Shown here: piece after piece, positions 56,056-64,000 of the stretch
Layout: each line of letters starts with the position of its first letter
Numbering within the stretch: the stretch's first letter is position 1
Origin: Eleusine coracana subsp. coracana
Taxonomy: Eukaryota > Streptophyta > Magnoliopsida > Poales > Poaceae
DNA length: 64,000 bases
Reading direction: 5' to 3'
NCBI GenBank assembly: GCA_032690845.1
Contig: CM064430.1
Span: 6,868,949 to 6,932,948, forward strand
The notes under the pieces: generated by a model
What the model was told of the DNA's origin: nothing
Databases searched by the model: none
Seen by the model: only the letters and a program-made list of their open reading frames with translations
Position numbers and translations under genes: made by a program

Positions 56056-57405
56056 GGGGGAGTTGGTGCTATCTTGTATATATGTATCTTACTTTTTATG
56101 CATTGCATCTCATATGTAATATATGCATTGGTAGATGAACTTTGATTCTTATGCTTTCTTGCAATTCTCGTTGCTATGATTGAGTTTGAGCTAAGTTGTG
56201 TGGATGTGATGGTAATCTATCATGCTTAGATTGTCTAGATGGCCTGTTATAAACTCATTTGAGCTACTTGCTAATTTTAAAGGTAAACTTAGCTTCTTGT
56301 GAACCTTATGAACTAATCTTGCTAGAACTTCCTCACCATGTGTATAATTGTTTTTATCCTTGTTTAAACTTGCATTGAGGCTAGTCTAGAGGATGTCTTG
56401 GCTTTGTCACCTTGTGTCTGTAAAATGGAAGGCTTTGCAAATGTTTAGCTCATGATGAAACATTGTGGGAACGTGTGTTTCTTTCGCTGCAAAGCCATGC
56501 TCTTTTGTCTTATGCACAAACTTGAATTATATGCTAAGCGCTTTGATCAAGAATAATTCTAAAATACTAAAACCAAACATTGTGACTTGAAGCCTCAGGG
56601 TGTTTGCCGTAACCAGTCGTGCGACCCTCCGCATGGATAAGAGGACACATGAGGATAAACAATAATCACTTGATCAACCAAGTCTTTGTTTCATATGTGA
56701 GCGTTTGTAGAGCTCATTTTCTATGAATGCTTGTTGCCCTAGTTGAGATTGAGACTGGCTAGTATCTTTTGATTCATTTGATGCCTGTTTTGCCTTGGAT
56801 GGAAGTACTTACACATGTGGTGGCAGTTTTGCTCATGATAAGAAAATTTGATTCTATCTAAGCTAGTCCATCTTTATTCTTAGCTTGTATAGCTCTCAGT
56901 GTTTATGCCTTGCTATCTATTTTTTATCTTTGCATGATTGGGAGCTATTGCTTGTACACTTCATGGCTCTATGTTTTTGGTCAGCAAAGTTAAATGCTTG
57001 TTTGCATAATTGTTGAAGCTCCTTAGGTTTGCATTCTCATGCATTGTATGTTTGCTTGTTCTTTTGCCTCTCTCATGAGTTCATTGCCAAAGGGGGAGAA
57101 AATTTTGGGGTCATGCACAAATAATGCTAAGAAACTTATATGATCCATTTTGCACTACATGAGACCTACCACAACTTGAGGGGGAGCATATCATGATCTC
57201 TAGCGTCTTCTTGTGCTTTTCACATTCTTTGTGTCTCAAGTTGATTTCCATGCCAACTCTTGGTTTTGTGATCCCTACTTTGCTAGATGGATTGTTTTCA
57301 CCTTTTCTTTGGGTTTGGCGATTTGGATGTGCTTATTTGGCTTCGCCTTTCAATCTCTAATCTTTGTGCATTTGGTGTTGTCAATGTACTCATCAAGGGG
57401 GAGAT
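56056..57405 (+). other. 3' region of SIRE-like element 2 before the LTR
   Basis: About 1.35 kb between RNase H and the polypurine tract. No env-like frame was seen; the longest frame (57213-57458) is Phe/Leu-rich and runs into the LTR. Three GGGGGAG-type purine runs occur near 56055, 57091 and 57180 besides the true tract at 57395-57405. Confidence 0.6.
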
Positions 57406-58474
57406 TGAGAAACCATGTGCATATGTGCCATGGTTTGCAATATATGATGAGTAATTGACTTGAGCGGATTTGTTGTTTGAGTTGAAATGCAGGAATCCGG
57501 GGATTGCATGTGGGTGTACATGATTATGTTTTCGACTAACCGGAGTTGGTGGAGGTATTGGTGATGTTGCAGGAGATGGGAAATGTGTTTGCTTATCTCA
57601 TGATGTGTACGTCACTGGAGTCGACTTGGCGGTCAACGGCGAGAGGATCGGGCACAAGTAGGAGACTTGGGGCCAGATGATCAGGAGGCCGGGTGGAGTC
57701 AATGGTGATCCATACTGTACACGTGGAGAGGCAAGATGCACGAACAGTTTCGCGGTTGAGCCTCAAAACCGTGGTGGTGATGAAGACGGCATGTTGACCA
57801 AGTCAAGGCGAGCGAGATACCGGTGCAAGTGACAAGGGGACCCGATGGACAGGGACCGGGAGAGACTTGCCGGTGGTCAAGATTGCGGGACGAGGTGACA
57901 CACGTCGACATCGAGAAGTCGCGCTTTGAGAAGTGTGCAAGGCGGTTTCCCGATTTGGGCATCAAAACCAGTGGCGACGATTGGAGGTGCACGTGACACC
58001 ATCGCCGAGCTTGCGTCGAGGACAAGCAAAGTTGTGAAGGGCTCGATGGCATTCAGGCGACAAGGAAAAGGATGGACGGTTATGCCCTGATGGTAGGTGG
58101 GTGTGTTATATAGGTCAAGGGTAGAGTGGTCATGTGGACTATAGACCCTAGGCCTATATAAGGAGAGGTGTGGCTGGTGGGAGGGGTGTCTCTCTTTCCG
58201 TTAGCCTTGTGTTAGGACTCTATTCAAAGTGCTAGAAGAGATCTTCATGTAATAGTGGAGAGTAGTGGGTGTGTGAGAGATATCTCTTGCTCTTCCAAAT
58301 AGTGGGAGGAAGAGGGTGGCTTCCTAGCCTTGTATCCTTAGAGTTGGTGTGTGTAGTCTTGGTGATCGGTTCGGAGGTTGGCTTGGGTTATTTTTGGGAT
58401 ATAGGCCAAGTTTTCTTTGAGAATTTTGATTGGCTCCCATTCACCCCCACTCTGGTCGCCTTCTCGGTTCTTCA
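57406..58474 (+). repeat. 3' LTR of SIRE-like element 2 (internally deleted)
   Basis: A 1069-bp LTR that matches the 5' LTR up to about 49490 and again from about 50200, joined at about 58340. The missing ~710 bp include the GGCACTGCCGA cluster. A ~13-bp insertion near 57712 is a further difference. Confidence 0.85.
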
Positions 58475-59261
58475 ATATTAATATCATTTTTTGCTGTATT
58501 CTTATCATAAATATTTTTTTTACCTCTAATGTTAACGATTTCCATATGTAGTGTCGTTTAAATGTTATGTTATAAAATTAAGTGAAATGACAATAAAAAA
58601 AATACTCAAATATAAGAAATACAATTATGAAACCCAATTCATCATATAAAGAGGGATTCTTACAAGCTCATTACGCCTACGAGATACCATTAGATCTATA
58701 TGAAGTCCAACATGCAGGGCCAAGGTCGTGACCCTATGCGTAAAGATTTCTATAAATTTTATCCAATAGAAAAAATTAATTCACACAGAATAGAAACAAC
58801 ATTTTATTGCGACATGATTTTGAACTTGAAAATATGCTCTAATGAGAAAAGTTAAAACATGAAAGTTGTAGATCTCGTCGAGGCCTTTTTGGAACATATA
58901 TGGATCATATTATTTAGACTTGGAGATAGGAGATATGCGTCCCATACAGGGACCTGCGTAAAAGAGTTCGAATCAGAATAAATATTTTTGCATCATAAAT
59001 TTGGAAACCAAAACGGTGAAATCTTGACTTCTATTGAATATTAAAGTTGTAGAACTTTTCAAGAGCTATGAGATAGAGTCTGAGTTTGCCTCATTTAATC
59101 TCCGGATGAGGGATTTATGATTAAACTCCGGATGAGGGATTTATGATTTTTTGAATTTGATGCTTGATATGAAAGGTACGAAACCGATTTGAATTCAATC
59201 TCTAACTTTATGGGTGTACAACAGATTTTTTGAGTGAACATGTTCACTTAAATTAACAGAT

Positions 59262-59262
<1 letters not shown>
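58475..59262. other. AT-rich spacer with a short tandem repeat
   Basis: It continues the sequence left of 48561 and may be the Helitron body. A 26-bp unit containing CTCCGGATGAGGGATTTATG occurs twice in tandem at about 59097-59148. No gene was seen. Confidence 0.5.

Positions 59263-59331
<69 letters not shown>
59263..59331. repeat. (AT)n microsatellite
   Basis: About 34 AT units with one TG interruption near 59276. Confidence 0.95.
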
Positions 59332-59334
<3 letters not shown>

Positions 59335-60296
59335 GGTAACTACTCCAATCTCCATCACGGAGTAGTACTTGCATTGATCCGTTTCAAGTCTTCAACATTC
59401 AAAGGTGGCACATAGTCTGAAGCACGGAATTTTTAGCCTAACTCAAACATGACATGGTCTGTTTAATTTCATGTTGGGCTGGCAAGGCCCGAGTCTGCGG
59501 GTCGTGCTTGGGTTGAGGGTGTGGCTCGATGGACGGCACGAGCAAACCCATTTATCCATCAACCCGTGAAGCATGATTTTGGACATGACCTAATAAATAA
59601 CACGTTGTGACCTGATAAAAAGTCAGCCCACGTCGAAGCACGTTCCACCTCTCGGTTTCAAAGTTTGGGTCCCCGTAAAGAAAACAAACAAACAAAAAGT
59701 TGGGCCTCCACGCTTCACCGTCTCTTCGCTTTGGCCAGCATTGCCGTCATCGCTCCTCCCCGTGGCCGCTGCCACCGCTCTTCCCCCGTGCCGCTGTCAT
59801 AGAAACTCCTCGCGCGGCCACAGATCCTCACCCGTGGCCGTCGTCGCTACGTCTCCTCCCTCATGCCTGTCGTTGCAAATCCTCCTCGTGTCACTATAGA
59901 TCCTCATGCGCGCCCCCACAATGAAACCTCCTTTGTGCTCGCTGTCGCGTCTCCTTCTCCTATTGCCTCTCACCTCCTCGTAACCACCTTCTCCTCCGGC
60001 ATGCCTAGGCCCCCTCTATCATCGCGCACAACCATGGATGAGGCCCTCTCCGCCATCACGCCGTGCTGCCATGTCAAGGACACTTCTGTCACCACGCTTG
60101 CGAGTCTCAACGGATTGTTCGTGCTAACAAGCTTAACAAGCCGACTCGGCATGCCCATTCTAGTTTGTGCTATGCTATGGGCCAACGTCAGCATGTGGGC
60201 AGCACTACCTGAATCAAATTTTGTGCCGACCAAAATTAAATGGGCTGGGCCGGGCTGGTAGCCCATTTGAGCAGCACTAGCAACACACAATGAAAT
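59332..60296. other. Spacer, GC-rich from 59690, no gene supported
   Basis: Plus-strand frames at 59700-60261 are Pro/Ser/Arg-rich, lack a consistent start and match no family. The flanking phrases GGGCTGGCAAGGCCCGAG and GGGCTGGGCCGGGCTGGTAG recall hAT-type transposon ends of grasses, but terminal repeats and an 8-bp duplication were not found. Confidence 0.3.
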
Positions 60297-61866
60297 GGAA
60301 AAAGTCCATTTTACCTCCCTAAACTTTCACTCGAGTTTGATTTTCCTCCCTCCGAGATGAAACCGGGTACAACGCCTCCCCAAACATTTGAAACCATTCA
60401 TTTTACCTTCCTGGTCTAGTTTGATAGCGGTTTGATCCCAGTCAACACCATGGGCCCCACATCGGCGTGACACGTAGCGCTGAGTCAGCACCACATCATA
60501 GGCATCAGCAGTGTGAAGGAAAAATATAGAGTTCGTAGTCGAGATTTGCCATTTGGATCCATCATTGACCCACGAACACCAGCGGCACCCTAGGGCGAAG
60601 GCAGGATCGTGCGGCGGCGGCGGCACCTTGCTACTACTACGACGAGTCCCTACAATGGCGGCGGGACCTTGCAGCAACAGGCGTGTTGTTCGCAGGCGGA
60701 CACGAGCTGGTTGCAGGCAGCGATTTGGGCACAAGCTTTGCAATCAGGTGCGACCATCGAATCGAGGTACGTTGTCGTCCGCATGTGGCAAGTAAAATAT
60801 AGATCAAAGCTGCTTTGAGCTTGGTGATTCGGTTTGTGTACATATTGTCGGCCATGCTTTGAATATTATATTAGTACAGGTTATGTAGTTAGCTGAATAG
60901 ATTAATCAGTAAAGTTAAGCATGGGGATTGATAATCTATTGAAACTTTTGTTACATTTGCTATAGGATTATGGATCCTTTGAGCATGCTGGCTGTGAGGT
61001 TTCATTTGGAAGGGGAGTTCATACGCAATGAGAAGGACTTGAAGTACTGTGGTGGTAGGGAGGCAATGTCTTTTATAGACAGAGATTTAGTGAGTTATCC
61101 TGATATAATTGGTCATCTCCGGGATCACTGCAATGTGTGGGACAACACAATGCTGCACTGGTTGTTCCCTGGAGCAGAGATGAGCAATGGGCTTCGTTTA
61201 TTGTTTTATGATACAGGATGCTTAGAGATGGCTCATTGCATTGTGGAAGGTGGTGTGGCTGACATATATGTAGAAAATAGGCAAGTAGGCAAAGCAGAAG
61301 CATGAAATGACTCAAGAGAGAAGTGTTCAGACGGTTCAGAGAGTTCAGATGATAGTGATTACATGCCTGGTGATACTGCCCTTTAGATGATGATGATGAA
61401 GCTGTAACAATTTTGAAGAAATTCAAAGATTTTAAGAAGAACCTTAAGAAGGGACAAATTGCTGAGCTGGATGATGTTGTGTTGGAAGGTGCTACTGCAA
61501 TGCCAGCCGGGTTAGCTTTGTGTGAGGATGATGGGAATGAGACCCCATATGCGGAGACTGATGATGATGAGTCTGTTGAGGAAGTGGGTAGTGATGGTGA
61601 GCTAAGAAGGAAGGACAACAGGTACCCTAGGTTCAGGAAGAGTGGAAAGGGGTCAATGTTTGATCTGGCAATAAAATTCAGCAGCAAGCATGATTTCAAG
61701 GATTGTATTATCAACTATGAGATGCTTGAAAGGAAGGTAATTAACTTTGTCAAGGATGATCCGAAGACGGTTATGGCTGTTTGTGATTGGGCAACATGTC
61801 CATGGGTGTGCCTACTGTCGAACAACTCCAGAACAGATAGTTGGCAAATAGTAACTATCGAAGCTT
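60297..61866 (+). mobile_element. MULE (Mutator-like transposon), 5' part
   Basis: The left part (60297-60480) has the AAAAAGTCCATTTTACCTCC-type phrases common at MULE ends in grasses, though the matching right end is outside or lost. It leads into a MuDR-type transposase gene (60970-61866) that is cut off by the gypsy element. The 9-bp target duplication cannot be checked. Confidence 0.55.
60970..61866 (+). pseudogene. MuDR-type transposase, N-terminal part, broken
   Basis: The first frame (60970-61305) carries the PB1-like N-terminal domain found in plant MuDR transposases (RFHLEGEFIR, LRDHCNVWD, ECMAHCIVEGG-like region, GGVADIYVE). It ends at TGA 61303-61305. After an acidic linker and a frameshift near 61385, a second frame (about 61395-61866) carries a KKFKDF basic segment, a second acidic linker and the MuDR DNA-binding domain (FDLAIKFSSKHDFKDCIINY, then CPWVCLL). 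The catalytic MULE core and SWIM finger are missing because a gypsy element begins at about 61875. Confidence 0.75.
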
Positions 61867-61874
61867 GATCTCAG

Positions 61875-62960
61875 TGGTAAATATATAGGGCTACGTCAAG
61901 ACTAAAAACTACGATGGTAACACAAGACGCCGAGTTAGACAGGTTCGGGCCCTCTCGATGAGAGTAAAACCCCTACATCTTGTGTTCTATGGTTTGTATT
62001 GCTTGTAATCTGATGTCTCTCGATGGGGGTACCCATAAGGCAAGTATCCCACAGCAACCCCCCGAGTGCTTCCTGATTTTGATCTTTGATTTTCCGAGTG
62101 ATCTTCAATGTTGATCATAAATTAGGAAGACCTCTTAATTGAAGTTCCTGATAGATCTGGTGCATCGATCAGGTGCACCTGATCAGGTGTAGCCCCTGAC
62201 TCTTGTATAATTTGGAGGCTAACAAATAATGCAATAGTATAATTATATTAGCTCTTATTATTTTGTTGTATGTAGTTTACTCAATCCATCAAGCTTGAGC
62301 TTAATAAACATCTAGTCATCAAACCAGTAGGTTAATTTGCAAGATTTCAATCTTGTCGACCGATTGTTTTAAAAGGTCGAGTGATATACACTATTTTCTG
62401 AGTGACTTATCGGTCTGAATTTTATGATATCAATCATGTTCAGTCCATGTAAAGAAATATGACATTAATCATACAAGAGTACTAAGCTAAATGACATCAA
62501 TCATAACATAGCTTTTCCCTAATAATTTGTCACTCTATTTGATCATAAGTCCAAATTTGGCAATTTAATTATTAACATCAATTAATAACACAACCTTTGA
62601 ACTTATGCCCGTACAACCATCAAGTCCTTTGCTACATGATCATCAAATCATATAAATACGACAAGTACTTTTAAGTGGATTGGCCACTGCTTCTTATCAA
62701 AGAAGCCTCCGAGATTATTTCTCAAGGTTTAGCAGCTCTAAATCGTTTTAAAGATCAAGACCTTTAACTAATTCTTGTTTTATTGGAAAGACTTTGTCAC
62801 TGTACGGCCCATACCGATCCATGGGACCCTTAGGTCAAAAGCTAGGATATAAAAAGGAATCGACATGTTGACTATCAGTCCACACCGTCATTTCACGCAC
62901 AAGCTCTTCGTCTTCCTCGTGCCTCCCCTGTTTCTTGCAACGCTTCTGCTTATCCAGCTA
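61875..62960 (+). repeat. 5' LTR of the Tat-like element (right edge approximate)
   Basis: The LTR probably starts TGGTAAATATATAGGG at 61875. A TATA box ATATAAAAA at 62847-62855 gives a start near 62880. The LTR end and the primer-binding site could not be fixed by eye. Confidence 0.45.
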
Positions 62961-63063
62961 GGGTTAGCACATTTCTTCTACCGTCGTAGATCTTGTCGCC
63001 CTCGGCCCCCGAGCTTCAGCTAGGGTTCAGCGTTCGATCCGCCGCGCCAAGTCATCCATAGCC

Positions 63064-63993
63064 ATGGGTCGCAAGAAGGCCTCCGCCTCCGCCACCGCTG
63101 AGTCTTCCTTATCGGAGATCGAGATCCCTGAGTAGCTTCGGGAGTTCTCGAAGAGCAGCCTCTCTAATGCCGATATGTCGAAGATGGTGATGGATGACAT
63201 TCTTCCTGAGCAGGCTCAGATTGACTGAAAGGTACCCAAAAAAACTTGCCCCATCCCCATTCATAAGCAGATTGTCGTGTTTTGCTCTTTTTTGAGCATG
63301 TCTTCGGAGTTCCCTGTTGCAGCTTTTTGCGCGGGCTCCTTTTCTTTTATGGGATTGAGTTGGTCAACCTCAATCCCAACTATCCTCCACATCGCTATTT
63401 TCGTGCATATGTGCGAGGCTTTCTTGGGCATTCTCCCCCATTTCAATCTGTTCATCCATCTCTTTGTCCTCTGACCATTGCCAACGAAGGACAACCAAGT
63501 GGCCATAGGCGGCGTCGGTATCCAGTTATGCAAGAAGGAGGCCTACATCAATGTTCCCTTGAAGACCGGGAATAAAAATTGGAAGGACGAGTGGTTCTAT
63601 TGTGATAACCCTCCCCCTGTTCTTGCCAACTTCTCTGGCGCAAAGGCAATTCCGCAGGCGCATTGGACCGAGAAGCCTGATCCATCCGACCCTCAGGTGG
63701 TCACCCTACTGAAGAAAATTACCGATCTGAAGAAGCAAGGCATTGATGGTGTTACCATCGCCAAGAGCTTCATAGTGCGCAGAGTGCAGCCCCTGAAACT
63801 TCAGAGTCACCCGACGTGGAATTATGCCACCAATGACGAGACTAGGGAAGTTCTTGACCCTCCCAATGGCAATCTTCATCGGTCTCTCTTGTCAAAGATG
63901 TTTGAAGGTGATATCCTTCAAGATCATTCAATAATTGAGAAAGCATACAACATGGGCACTCTTCGGGCCCGAGTAAGCCTCGGTCGACTTTGA
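63064..63993 (+). pseudogene. Tat-type gag-region protein with PF04195-like domain, broken
   Basis: The frame starts MGRKKASASATAESS at 63064 and meets a TAG at 63133-63135 (a likely decayed CAG) and a TGA near 63226. Over 63277-63474 the family stretch HIAIFVHMCEAFLGILPHFN is clear, with frame changes before it. From 63478 an open frame continues with VAIGGVGIQL, WKDEWFYCDN and LKKQGIDGVTIAKSFIVRRV, ending at TGA 63991-63993. This protein lies upstream of gag-pol in grass Tat elements; its role is unknown. Confidence 0.7.
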
Positions 63994-64000
63994 ATGATTC

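Larger units (their letters stand above)
48561..58474 (+). mobile_element. Ty1/copia retrotransposon, SIRE/Maximus-like, degenerate (second copy)
   Basis: LTRs at 48561-50333 and 57406-58474 share TGARAAACCATG starts and related TTYA ends. A tRNA-Met primer site (50336-50348) follows the left LTR, and AAGGGGGAGAT precedes the right LTR. Flanks ATTTT and ATATT differ by one base. The interior encodes gag, protease, integrase, RT and RNase H on the plus strand, with many stops. A 1.35-kb region follows RNase H. The long gag with two zinc knuckles and a coiled coil, and the long LTR, fit the SIRE/Maximus group. Confidence 0.88.
61875..64000 (+). mobile_element. Ty3/gypsy Tat-like retrotransposon, 5' part
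   Basis: The sequence after the MULE break contains GACAGGTTCGGGCCCTC and a following CCTACATC phrase common in grass gypsy LTRs. A promoter (62847) comes next, then a frame with the PF04195-type domain specific to Tat-like gypsy elements. The element continues past the window. Confidence 0.65.

Noticed and set aside
59700..60290. Pro/Ser-rich frame on plus strand and partner on minus
   Set aside because: No recognisable domain, start context or splice sites. Probably composition of a GC-rich transposon-like segment.

Overview
The window looks like nuclear DNA from a grass (Poaceae). The support is the mix of AT-rich spacers and very GC-rich exon-like blocks, spliceosomal introns with GT/AG ends, and dense nested plant retrotransposons: Ty1/copia including SIRE/Maximus-like elements, Ty3/gypsy Tat-like, and large non-autonomous LTR elements. 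PIF/Harbinger-like, MULE-like and Helitron ends and a tRNA-derived SINE are also present. The species cannot be fixed by eye. Only one clearly intact protein-coding gene is visible, a two-exon linker histone H1 (28154-29086, +). No operon, CRISPR array or prokaryote-like system was seen.

Layout. 1-3473: open frame at the left edge, then a Helitron-like 3' end at 3473 whose upstream side carries a broken fragment of the NAD(P)H dehydrogenase C1 gene (NDC1) on the minus strand. 3871-19924: a GC-rich PIF/Harbinger-like element (TTA target duplication) split by two later insertions, a long-LTR non-autonomous element (4058-10311, perfect CCCCG duplication) and a SIRE-like copia element (10703-19681, minus). 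19959-26987: another copia element (+) with short LTRs. 26988-30330: histone H1, its promoter and flanks.

30336-38618: low-copy-looking sequence holding a probable solo LTR, a candidate small secreted cysteine-containing protein gene (31510-31834, minus), a textbook SINE with a 16-bp target duplication (34111-34387), a Helitron-like 3' end (35617), and a second TTA-flanked PIF/Harbinger-like element (35747-37986). 38619-46932: a short-LTR copia element (minus), invaded by a second long-LTR non-autonomous element and then cut by a deletion whose junction is still readable. 46933-48389: weak gene remnants. 48390 onward: a Helitron-like 3' end on the minus strand, with a second SIRE-like copia element (48561-58474, +) just inside it. 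60297-61866: 5' part of a MULE transposase gene, broken by a gypsy Tat-like element (61875 to the window edge).

The retrotransposon polyproteins are all dead: each has in-frame stops and frameshifts, and several stops fit C-to-T decay. LTR pairs, primer-binding sites, polypurine tracts and target duplications allow the insertion order to be read. The most useful items for follow-up are the candidate secreted peptide gene, the Helitron with NDC1, the repeated loss of a palindrome-rich LTR block in both SIRE-like elements, and the coiled-coil reading frame carried by the first long-LTR element. I did not find a convincing previously undescribed biological system.
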